DNA of 64,000 bases, from contig CAWAGV010000002.1 in assembly GCA_963781725.1 (NCBI GenBank), forward strand, positions 1,426,001 to 1,490,000. Direction: 5' to 3'. Both the position numbers and the translations under genes were made by a program. The notes under the pieces are model-generated. The model was not told where the DNA came from. It saw only the letters and a list, made by a program, of their open reading frames with translations, and ran no database searches. The stretch comes from BOG-931 sp963781725 (GTDB lineage: Bacteria; Pseudomonadota; Alphaproteobacteria; Rhizobiales; Xanthobacteraceae). This document shows, one piece after another, positions 7,745-15,670 of the stretch; the stretch's first letter is position 1; the number at the start of each line of letters is the position of its first letter.

Positions 7745-8716
7745 GTGAAATTTCCCCGTCGTCGTTTTCTTCAGCTTTCGGCAAGTGCCGCCGCAACATC
7801 GGCATTCTCACCCTTCGCGACCGCGGACACTTACCCGGCGCGGCCGGTGCGCGTTGTCGTCGGCTTTCCTGCGGGTACTTCGTCCGACATCATCGCCAGA
7901 CTGATTGGACAATGGCTATCAGAACGGCTCGGTCAGCAATTCGTTGTGGAAAATCGAGCGGGCGCGGGAACCAATATCGCCGCCGATGCGGTCGCGCACG
8001 CGGCCCCGGATGGCTACTCGCTGCTCTGGATCACGCAGACCAACGCGATAAACGAGACAATATACAAAACGCTCAATTTCGATTTCATCCGCGACATCCA
8101 GCCTGTCGCCAGCATCATACACGTTCCGGCGGTGATGATGGTGCATCCGTCGGTGCCAGCGAAAAACGTTTCGGAGTTCATCGCTTATGCCAAGGCCAAT
8201 CCCGGCAAGGTCAACGTGTCGACTCCCGGCATCGGCAGCATCAACCATGTAGCCGGCGAACTGTTCAAGATGATGGCCGGTGTCGATCTGGTTGCGGTGC
8301 ATTACCGCAGCAGCCAGTTTGCAGATCTGCTCAGCGGACAGGTGCAGGTTACATTCAATGTCCTCCCGGCGTCGCTCGAATTTATCCGCGCCGGCAAGCT
8401 TCGTGCGCTGGCGGTAACCAGCGCGAACCGTCAGGCGGTGCTGCCTGATACTCCGGCCATGGCTGAGTTCTTGCCGGGTTACGAGGCCGGCGCGTGGTTC
8501 GGCATCGGCGCACCGAAAGCCACGCCGGCGGCAATCGCCGATAAGCTAAACCGCGAGATCAACGCCGGCCTCGCCGATACGACGTTCAAGGCGCGGCTCG
8601 CCGATTTGGGTGGTGAACCGGTCGCGGCTTCACCCGGCCAGTTCGCCACGTTCATCGCCGACGAAACCGAGAAATGGGCGAAGGTGGTGAAGTTCGCGGA
8701 TATTAAGCCGGAGTGA
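7745..8716 (+). CDS. Bug-family periplasmic solute-binding protein with Tat-like signal
   Basis: 323 aa from a GTG preceded by AAGGGAGGGCCGCC. The leader MKFPRRRFLQLSASAA carries a twin-arginine motif (RRRFLQL), unlike the other Bug proteins here, which have plain Sec signals. The ligand loop is VVGFPAGTSSDIIAR and the hinge STPGIGSINHV. It is divergent from the frameshifted LysR gene, which probably controls it. Export by Tat would mean folding before secretion, unusual for a Bug receptor. Confidence 0.9.
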   Translation: MKFPRRRFLQLSASAAATSAFSPFATADTYPARPVRVVVGFPAGTSSDIIARLIGQWLSERLGQQFVVENRAGAGTNIAADAVAHAAPDGYSLLWITQTNAINETIYKTLNFDFIRDIQPVASIIHVPAVMMVHPSVPAKNVSEFIAYAKANPGKVNVSTPGIGSINHVAGELFKMMAGVDLVAVHYRSSQFADLLSGQVQVTFNVLPASLEFIRAGKLRALAVTSANRQAVLPDTPAMAEFLPGYEAGAWFGIGAPKATPAAIADKLNREINAGLADTTFKARLADLGGEPVAASPGQFATFIADETEKWAKVVKFADIKPE

Positions 8717-8862
8717 CCCCGGATAACCTTCTAAACGTCCGCAAACTGCCGCACTCGGAATTTGCAGCGCCAACATTCGAACGTCCATATTTCATCGAGC
8801 GGCCGCCGCTTTCAGATCGCTACACACCACCTTCAGCGCCGCGACCACCGAGGTCTGGTCCA

Positions 8863-9183
8863 ATGTCAAATGAAAATGCGCGGACGTTCGTCCTCATTGC
8901 CCGCATTCCTGCCGATGGCGTTGCGGCGTTTCAGGCCTACGAAGATCAAGTCCTGCCGCTGCTCAAAGAACATGGCGGCCGGCTGCAACGCCGTCTGCGC
9001 AATGAGCCGGGCACGCTGGAACTGCACATTGTCAGCTATCCGTCCGATGCGGCGCACCAGAACTATCGCAGCGATCCGCGGCGAACCGCTGCCGCACACC
9101 TCCTCGAGGCGTCAGCGGCCAAGCTGGAATTGCTGTCTCTCCGCGATGTGCCTGGCGAGGCCGGTCCGGATCACCGTCATTAA
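8863..9183 (+). CDS. Small ferredoxin-like-fold protein (DUF1330/antibiotic-monooxygenase-like)
   Basis: 106 aa from the ATG at 8863; an earlier in-frame start would overlap the Bug gene stop and encodes a low-complexity leader. The sequence has the beta-alpha-beta pattern RTFVLIARIPADGVAAFQAYEDQVLPLL followed by GTLELHIVSYPSDAAHQNY and ends in a His-rich tail (GPDHRH). The layout recalls dimeric alpha/beta-barrel proteins such as DUF1330. It lies 146 bp after the Bug gene on the same strand and converges on the DmeF-like gene. No catalytic residue can be assigned. Confidence 0.65.
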   Translation: MSNENARTFVLIARIPADGVAAFQAYEDQVLPLLKEHGGRLQRRLRNEPGTLELHIVSYPSDAAHQNYRSDPRRTAAAHLLEASAAKLELLSLRDVPGEAGPDHRH

Positions 9184-9194
9184 GCGACCGAAGA

Positions 9195-10169
9195 TCAATG
9201 ATCTTCGCCCGGGCATCGCACGACTTCGATGGTCACATGCGACAGGCCGTGAAGACCGGATAAGCGCTTTTTGTACTGCTCGGGCGATCGCGGATCATGG
9301 GAGATCAGGGACACCACCGTTGCCAGGTGACCCGGCCCCAGGCGCCATAAGTGAAGATCGGAAACGCGGTCGCTGCCCTGCTCCAGACGAAATCTGATTT
9401 TTTGCGCCAGCGCCGCGTCGGGGCAGACGTCGAGGAGAATGGCGCCGGCGGACCGGATCAGCGTCCACGACCAGCTGAGGATGACCACGGTCGCGACGAG
9501 ACCCATGATCGGGTCTACCCACAGCCAGCCAAAGAACCGGCCGGCGACCAGACCGATGATGACCAGGACGGAGACCGCCGCATCCGCCATCACGTGAACG
9601 AAAGCCGCGCGCAAATTGTGGTCGCGATGGATGTGCGCGTCATGCTCCTCATGATCGTGACCGTGCGCGTGATCATGCCGATGCCCATGATCGTGACCAT
9701 GATCGTGCTCATGATCGTCGCGGAGCAGAAATGCACTCAACAGATTGACCGCCAGTCCGATGACGGCGATCGGAATGGCTTCGTTGAAAGCAATCGGAAC
9801 CGGATTAAACAAACGATCGATACTTTCGTATCCGATAAAGAGGGCGATAATCGCCAGCACGATGGCGCTGGTGAACGCCGCCAGATCGCCGAATTTTCCC
9901 GTCCCGAATGTCAGCCGCGCATCCTCGGCGTAACGCCGCGACCAGATATAGGCCAACGCCGCGATGAGCAGGGCTCCGGCGTGAGTCGACATGTGCAGGC
10001 CGTCGGCAATCAGCGCGACCGACCCGAACCAATAGCCGCCGAGTATTTCGGCCACCATCATGACGGCGCATACGGCGATGACCGCCCAGGTTTTGCGCTC
10101 GTTTCTTTCGTGCGCCGCGCCGAGAAAGACGTGGGAGTGCCTAAAACCTTCAATCGATTGGGTGTGCAT
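9195..10169 (-). CDS. dmeF: Cation diffusion facilitator, DmeF-like Co/Ni exporter
   Basis: 324 aa from the ATG of MHTQSIEGFRHSHVFLG; a much longer upstream frame lacks coding character. The protein has six predicted membrane segments. TM2 carries DGLHMSTHAGALLIAALAY (H-x3-H, as in DmeF), and TM5 carries HVMADAAVSVLVI. A His/Asp-rich cytosolic loop lies between TM4 and TM5 (about residues 150-185: runs of HDH, HGH and HAH). A C-terminal cytoplasmic CDF domain follows. The family exports Co2+/Ni2+ using the proton gradient. No dmeR regulator is adjacent; the divergent neighbour is an FAD monooxygenase. Confidence 0.88.
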   Translation of the reverse strand: MHTQSIEGFRHSHVFLGAAHERNERKTWAVIAVCAVMMVAEILGGYWFGSVALIADGLHMSTHAGALLIAALAYIWSRRYAEDARLTFGTGKFGDLAAFTSAIVLAIIALFIGYESIDRLFNPVPIAFNEAIPIAVIGLAVNLLSAFLLRDDHEHDHGHDHGHRHDHAHGHDHEEHDAHIHRDHNLRAAFVHVMADAAVSVLVIIGLVAGRFFGWLWVDPIMGLVATVVILSWSWTLIRSAGAILLDVCPDAALAQKIRFRLEQGSDRVSDLHLWRLGPGHLATVVSLISHDPRSPEQYKKRLSGLHGLSHVTIEVVRCPGEDH

Positions 10170-10319
10170 GGTTCGAACTCCGGAACGACCTTCTGCAACT
10201 TGGTATAATGTCTTGAAGATATGAATTGAAGTAACGTTGCCGGCGCGTGGTTCGCCATCAAGCGGAAGGCCGTCGAAGCCGTTGCCGCGATCGGCGCAGG
10301 GATAGCGAGAGAAACTGGG

Positions 10320-11962
10320 ATGTACAATCAGCCGGTCTTGCCGCCGGTCTTGATCGTTGGCGGCGGGCCGGTGGGACTGACGCTTGCCATCGATCTCGGC
10401 CAGCAGGGCATCCCATGCCTGCTGATCGACAAGCGTCCGGAACCTTCGTTCCTGCCGAAGATGGAGCGCTGCCACTCCCGAAGCATGGAGCACTATCGGC
10501 GCCTCGGCATCGCCGACGCGGTGCGGAGTGTCGGTTATCCGGCGGATTTGCCGCTCGACGCCTTCCTGGTGCGGTCGATGGCGGAACCGGCGATCGCGCG
10601 GCTGCCGGTGCCATCCGTTGCCGAGTCCAAAAAGCAGAGCGAACGGGCCAACGACGGCAGGTTCCCGGCGGAGCCCTACCAGATCGTTTCGCAATACGCG
10701 CTCGAACCGCTGTTGAAATCCGTCGCCGAGAAGGTGCCGGGCGTGACCGTGCGGTTCGGCTGCGAACTGCTGTCATTCGAGGAACACGGCGACAAGGTCG
10801 TGGCCCGGATCAGAGAATCTGGACGGAGGTGAGGAAACAATCACGAGCCGCTATCTGGTCGGCTGTGACGGCGGGTCGAGCACGGTGCGCAGCGGTCTCG
10901 GATTTCGGCTCGAGGGGCAAGCCAACCTCGGCGAGCAGATGCAGGCGCTGTTTCATTGCGACGGGCTGCTCGACCGGTTCGCGACCGGCAAAGGCGCGCA
11001 CTACTACCGCGCCGACGATCAGTGGACGTTCCTGATCACCCAGGGCGATACCCGGCATTTTTCGCTGCACGCCATGATCGACGACGAGCGGGCGATGCCG
11101 GCTTTGTTCGAGAGCATGATCGGAATGCCGGTCTCCTACAAAACGCTTTATGTCGGCAAATGGACGATGCGCCGGATGTTGAGCGACCGCTATGCGTCGA
11201 AGCGCGTTTTTCTCGCCGGCAACTCCGCGCACCTCGTCACGCCGAACGGCGGACTGGGCATGAATACCGGAATCGGCGATGCCATCGACCTCGCCTGGAA
11301 GCTCGCCGCGCACGTTACACGGCTGGGGCGGCGAAGGCCTGCTCGCGAGCTATGAAGCCGAGCGCCGGCTGATCGGCGAGCGCAACGTGAAAGCGTCGCA
11401 ACGCGCTTTCGAAGCGCGTCTGGTCTGGCGCGACCTGTGTCGCGCCGAATGTTCGGCGGTGATGACGTCGAACGATCAAGCGGCGCGAACACGCGTCGGC
11501 CAGGTCTGGCTCGACGAACATACCAAAGGCGCGAGTCTGGCCGGTCTGGGCGGGATCATTCTTGGCTATCGCTATCTGAAATCGCCGATCATCTCTTACG
11601 ACCGCGACGACGACGGCGCCGACCAGACCAGTTACGCCTATACTCCCACCACCCGTCCCGGCGCCCGCCTTCCGCATCTGTGGCGCAAGGACGGATCGGC
11701 GGTGCAGGATCATCTCCGGGGCGGCAGCTATGCCTTGGTCACATACGCGCCGCGCACCGCCGGGATCGACACGCTGGGCGAAGCCTTTCGTGCGCTCGGC
11801 TGTCCGTTCCAGGTGCTGGACTTAAGCGACATCCCTCAGGCGCGTGAGGTCTATGAGAGAGATTATGTGCTGCTGCGTCCCGACCTTCACGTCGCCTGGC
11901 GGGGCAACAGCGCGCCGGCGGACCCGGCCGGACTCGCGGCGCTGGTGACGGGCCATATCTGA
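10320..11962 (+). pseudogene. FAD-dependent aromatic-ring monooxygenase (PF01494), two frameshifts
   Basis: Three successive frames together give one complete flavin hydroxylase of about 547 aa. The FAD dinucleotide motif is VGGGPVGLTLAIDL, the second FAD segment LVGCDGGSSTVR, and the third motif reads VFLAGNSAHLVTPNGGLGMN, with Asn where the family usually has Asp. Frame breaks fall near 10812-10820 (an extra G in TCTGGACGG) and near 11304-11308 (an extra C in GCCGCGCACG). Removing one base at each restores the frame. Members hydroxylate phenolic or aromatic substrates with NAD(P)H. It is divergent from dmeF and probably inactive if the lesions are real. Confidence 0.85.
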
Positions 11963-12006
11963 CCTCGATCGCGGCAGCTACAGCTCTGCCCGCAGACCTG
12001 TTTCGG

Positions 12007-13956
12007 CTACATCCGATGCGTCTTGACCGGCAGATCGGCGGTCGCGACAGGGTCGAACGCTACGTTCAAGCCGACCTGCGCGGAGTAGAACGTGGTGCTG
12101 TTCTGGGCGAATTGGCTGGTGAAAGCGGCGTAGCCTTTCACCCGCTCGGAAATCAAAACCTCCGTTCCCAAAGTCGCTGTCCCCCAATCCCTCCCCAGGA
12201 TCACGGCCGGCAGCGAGAAGCTTGGTGCGGCGATTGTCGTCAGCGAAGCCGTAACAAGCCGGTCGGCCGAAACCAATTCGTGGTCCCAGACCAGCTTGGC
12301 GTAGGGCCGCAGTTTCCCCGCATCGTACGACGCCTGATATCCAAGTTCCGAAACAGCGGAATTTCGAATCTGATCGTCGAATCTGAGTGCGGTGATGCCG
12401 CCGGCCTCCGTGAAGCCGCCGACGTAAATCCGTTGCAGGATCATTCCGACGATCGGGCCATGGGTGATAGCGCCGTTGGCATACTTGTACCCCGTCTCGG
12501 CAGCCAACGAGATATCGCTGCCGTTCGTGGCGCCGGTGTTGTCCTGGACGGAGATTCCGAGCGGCACGTCGCGGTGCACGTCGTAGGCCAGGTAACCGTA
12601 TGAGGCGATCGCATCGAACCACAGCGGTCCGCCGATGTAAGCGGCGTAGCCGCTGATGGACGTTTCATTCTCCCGGAAACTGCCCGGATTGTTGCCGAAG
12701 CTCTGTTTGGTTGTGCCCAGGCTGAAAGCGGCGCCAAACAGCCAGCCGAAACGCCGGAAGTCGAAGCCCGCAGTCATCGCCGCCGGCGTGCCGGGGTCTC
12801 CCGGAAATCCCGTATAATTATCCGCCTTCAACCATGAGACGTCCCCCGTTACCCAGGCATTGTATGCGGCCGAAGGGTTCTGGCTTGCCGAGAGCGGAAT
12901 CTGGTTTTGGATGGTATCGATCAGTGTCAGCCGGGTTTTCACCGGCACTTCAGCCAGGAACGAGATTTGGCTCGGAGCAACAATCAAGCTGCAGAAATAA
13001 TCGGATTCGATCTGCTGCACGGCGGTCGTAACGTGGCCAACCGTATCGGCGTAGAAAAAAGCGTTGGCGGCGTTGGGCGTGACGTAATCCGCAGCCGTGC
13101 AGTTCTGCGCCAGGGTGGCCCCGCAGGCCGGGGTCAGCACGCTGGTATTGGTAATTCCGAATTGCCCGGGGTTGAGCAGCACGTAGTTGTATATCGTGTC
13201 GATATCGGCGGGAATGAAGTTGATGCCTTGCGCCGCGATCCCGTTCCAGACCACCTGATCGTAGAATGCGCGCGAATCGCGTGAATTGGCTGTGCCGGTT
13301 CCAAAGCCAAAGCCGGAGGCAGCTCCGGCCGCTGCCGTCTGGATGGAAATGGAATTGGGCACAAGAATATAGCGTGCGCCGGCGGCGGCGAGAGTGCCCA
13401 CGAGATTCACGGTTTGGAGCCCGAGTGTCGTGATATCGGCGAAATTTGGCGGGTTCACGATGTTGCCAAATCCGCCCGTGGTCGTTGTCTTCAGGTCGTT
13501 TTCGCCGATCCACACCGAATACAGCGCATTGGGATCCGCGCGCCCGCCGTTGAGGGCGAGATAGGCGTTGATTTGCGAGGTTGCAGACCACGCATTGGTG
13601 GTTGGGTCTTCGAATGTGACGCGAGCGTCGCCGGCGGCGAAGTCGTTGCCGCCTCCAGGCGCATCGGATGGCGTCACGGCGACACCAAATCGCCGGCCGA
13701 GCGCGACCGTCCATTCTGGTCCGGGATTGGTGGTAAATGCGCCGCCGGTGGCCAATGCGCCTGCTTTGATTTCCGGCAGGTACAGATAGCGGCCCGCATC
13801 GCTGTTGCTGTCGCCGAAAAAAATAGCGTTGCTGAAATTCTGCGCGGCAGCCGGAGTAGCGAACAGACCCGCCGCGCTCAGCAATGCCGCCATTCGAGTT
13901 TTCGTTCGGCCGTTCGTCAACAAACCTTGTTTCTCCCCGACGCGTGCTCTCATCAA
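12007..13956 (-). CDS. Autotransporter with GDSL/SGNH esterase passenger
   Basis: 649 aa. A signal peptide (about 1-39, ending TPAAAQ) precedes a GDSL-type lipase domain: block I is FFGDSNSDAG (nucleophile Ser), and VWIGENDL supplies the Gly/Asn oxyanion block. The Asp/His block reads FFYADTVGHVTT, with a Gly inserted relative to the usual D-x-V-H. Residues about 370-649 form an autotransporter beta-barrel of alternating strands. The very C-terminus ends KTHRM rather than the aromatic residue typical of outer-membrane proteins. EstA-type proteins hydrolyse short acyl esters at the cell surface. Its start overlaps the 80-aa membrane protein by 4 bp. Confidence 0.88.
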   Translation of the reverse strand: MMRARVGEKQGLLTNGRTKTRMAALLSAAGLFATPAAAQNFSNAIFFGDSNSDAGRYLYLPEIKAGALATGGAFTTNPGPEWTVALGRRFGVAVTPSDAPGGGNDFAAGDARVTFEDPTTNAWSATSQINAYLALNGGRADPNALYSVWIGENDLKTTTTGGFGNIVNPPNFADITTLGLQTVNLVGTLAAAGARYILVPNSISIQTAAAGAASGFGFGTGTANSRDSRAFYDQVVWNGIAAQGINFIPADIDTIYNYVLLNPGQFGITNTSVLTPACGATLAQNCTAADYVTPNAANAFFYADTVGHVTTAVQQIESDYFCSLIVAPSQISFLAEVPVKTRLTLIDTIQNQIPLSASQNPSAAYNAWVTGDVSWLKADNYTGFPGDPGTPAAMTAGFDFRRFGWLFGAAFSLGTTKQSFGNNPGSFRENETSISGYAAYIGGPLWFDAIASYGYLAYDVHRDVPLGISVQDNTGATNGSDISLAAETGYKYANGAITHGPIVGMILQRIYVGGFTEAGGITALRFDDQIRNSAVSELGYQASYDAGKLRPYAKLVWDHELVSADRLVTASLTTIAAPSFSLPAVILGRDWGTATLGTEVLISERVKGYAAFTSQFAQNSTTFYSAQVGLNVAFDPVATADLPVKTHRM

Positions 13957-14195
13957 AACTGGTTATATTGTTCGATCACAGCCCCAAAATCCGGAAAGCG
14001 AAGAATGATGTTGAGGGCTGCCAAAAGCCCTATGAGACAGAACGCAACGATCGTGAGCAGCTCTGGTGTCACGATCGCGGCGACCGCCCTGCGCCACGCA
14101 GTCTTTGTAGCGCCGGCAAGATCGCCGGTGGACTTCGCCGGCAGTGAAAAGTCATGCGCCTTGGGTAAAAGGGTCGTCTTGGGTAAAAGGCTCAT
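13953..14195 (-). CDS. Small single-span membrane protein coupled to the autotransporter
   Basis: 80 aa from the ATG preceded by AGGATTCCTCC. A duplicated basic N-terminus (LLPKTTLLPKA) is followed by one hydrophobic helix (VTPELLTIVAFCLIGLLAALNIIL, about residues 42-66) and a short polar tail. Its stop overlaps the autotransporter start (ATGA), so translation is coupled. No family was recognised. A role in export or folding of the autotransporter is suggested only by context. Confidence 0.7.
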   Translation of the reverse strand: MSLLPKTTLLPKAHDFSLPAKSTGDLAGATKTAWRRAVAAIVTPELLTIVAFCLIGLLAALNIILRFPDFGAVIEQYNQF

Positions 14196-14304
14196 GGAGG
14201 AATCCTCTCGGCTTGGCAGACCGCGATGCGGCCGTGCCGTACGTCTCCAGCGCCCCTTAGCTTCCTCACCGCGCGCAATGTAGCGAACCGCCGAAGACCG
14301 CCGC

Positions 14305-14322
14305 CTCCTCCGATCGGAGGAG
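14305..14322. promoter_or_regulatory. Perfect 18-bp palindrome upstream of the autotransporter operon
   Basis: CTCCTCCGATCGGAGGAG is an uninterrupted palindrome about 110 bp upstream of the small membrane protein start and downstream of the SnoaL-like gene. Its position suits an operator for the autotransporter operon, or a compact terminator hairpin without a T-run. Function inferred from symmetry. Confidence 0.4.
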
Positions 14323-14423
14323 ATCACTTCGAACCAATTCCATTCACAATATATGGATGGTCGCCGAGGGTCATTCGCAGTCATCGGCAACGCTCACTGT
14401 CCGGCCACGCGTGCGCGGGGCGG

Positions 14424-14813
14424 TCAGCGATCGTCCATCCGCTCGACCCATTGCGCGCGCGAGGGCCCCGGTTCGAAAGGATCGCCGAAATACTGGGTCT
14501 CACGGACAACCTTGCCGTCGCTGAACTCCATGATGCTGACCGTGTAAGACGGCTGGCCGTCGTAGGTCAGGACGAATTCAGTGACCCAAAGGTCGGCAGC
14601 ACCGAGTACGCGCCGCACCGTAAAACGCTTCTTGTTCGGCTGCGCAGTACGCGACGCCTGAATATTGCGCCGGCCGCGGATCCGTTCCCCGGACTGCGGA
14701 TACTCCAGCACCGCATCGTCGTGATAAATCTCGTGCTCCGTCTCGAAATCATTCGCGTCCGAGGCCGCCCAGTGGCGATCCAAAGCCGCGCGAATGTTTG
14801 CGTCGTCATACAT
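14424..14813 (-). CDS. SnoaL-like/NTF2-fold protein
   Basis: 129 aa with the cone-shaped alpha+beta layout of the NTF2/SnoaL superfamily: helices around IRAALDRHWAASDAND, then HDDAVLEYPQSGERIRGR and beta strands through SYTVSIMEFSDGKVVRETQYF. The PQSGERIRG segment is typical of SnoaL-like proteins. Members act as cyclases, isomerases or simple ligand-binding proteins. It lies 51 bp downstream of the arr gene on the same strand and may be the last gene of that unit. Substrate unknown. Confidence 0.8.
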   Translation of the reverse strand: MYDDANIRAALDRHWAASDANDFETEHEIYHDDAVLEYPQSGERIRGRRNIQASRTAQPNKKRFTVRRVLGAADLWVTEFVLTYDGQPSYTVSIMEFSDGKVVRETQYFGDPFEPGPSRAQWVERMDDR

Positions 14814-14864
14814 CGTCTTCTCTCACATCGCAGCGCAGGGCACGCAATTTACCGAAGACGGCGT

Positions 14865-15319
14865 TTAGTCGATTGCCTCAATACCAAGTTGCCTGGATCG
14901 TTCGATATTATCCTTCATGGCCTTGAGCGCTTCGGGCGAGTGTCCCTGCCAATCCGTGACTTCGCCCACGACCCGCAGCGGCTGCTGGGAGCGGTATGAC
15001 TTGGTCGGGTTACCCGGGAATTTCTTATCCGTCAGATTGGGGTCATCAACGATCGGGCCAGTCGGTTCCACGATGTAGATTCTGCCGGGGCCCTCGCCGA
15101 GTGCCAGTCCGCTCCCCAAGTGGCGGCATCCAGTGTGGCGGACAGATAAACGTAATTCGCTTTCTTCCACTCGCCGTAGTTGGAAGCGTAGCCCGGCGCA
15201 ATGAGGTCTCCCGGCTTCAGGTCGGCGCGCGTGCCATGGTAGAGCCGCTGTGAACGCGGATCGTCGGTGGCTCCCGCCGGCTGCTTTGCGGTCGAATCAA
15301 TGTCGACAGCGTCAGACAT
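14865..15319 (-). pseudogene. arr: Rifampin ADP-ribosyltransferase (Arr), frameshifted
   Basis: The two frames join to a full-length Arr of about 151 aa. The NAD/rifamycin-site motifs are YHGTRADLKPGDLI (catalytic His), ANYVYLSATLDAATWGA (Tyr) and EPTGPIVDDPNLTDKKFPGN (Asp), followed by SYRSQQPLRVVGEV. The frame breaks at 15107-15111, where GCGGACTGG lacks one base relative to the expected GCG-GAx-CTG. Arr enzymes ADP-ribosylate the C23 hydroxyl of rifamycins and confer resistance. The start overlaps the preceding small gene by 8 bp. If the frameshift is genuine the enzyme is lost, because the catalytic Asp lies after it. Confidence 0.88.
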
Positions 15320-15670
15320 GGAACGTCCTGATGACCTCAATTGCACCAATGATGTTGCGATTGAACTCGGCCAGATCGGCCGCCGGAATCCAGTATTCCT
15401 GAAAGCGCTCGCCACCGACAGTTTGAATCTCGTAACGATCAAGAAAGACGCGGCGTACCTTGAAACGCGTAACGTATCCCGAGCCGGAGGCTTTTACATT
15501 CCAGTCGCTCGCAATCTTCGCCGCGTAGTCTTCGGTTAAAACCGGATAGAAAATTGGCTGTCCGGAAGGCGTGGCGGAAAGGCGCGAAAGTCTGCTCGTT
15601 CGATGAGTAGCAGTTCTTCGGGGCCGACCGGACGAAACAGTGTGATGAGGTCTGCCTCGTCAGACGTCAC
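15312..15670 (-). pseudogene. Small protein often named ADP-ribosylation/crystallin J1, frameshifted
   Basis: The GTG start overlaps the lepA stop, and the frame reads TLFRPVGPEELLLIE and FRAFPPRLP before breaking near 15560 at CCGGACAGC. It resumes one base over with QPIFYPVLTEDYAAKIASD, GYVTRFKVRR and EYWIPAADLAEFNRNIIGAIE. One missing base restores about 119 aa. The family is a common small bacterial protein of unknown function; its database name does not establish an enzymatic role. It is coupled upstream to lepA and downstream to arr. Confidence 0.75.

Noticed and set aside
7141..15670. Programmed frameshifting as an explanation for the broken genes
   Set aside because: No slippery heptamer with downstream structure was seen at the breaks, and shifts occur in both directions in unrelated genes.
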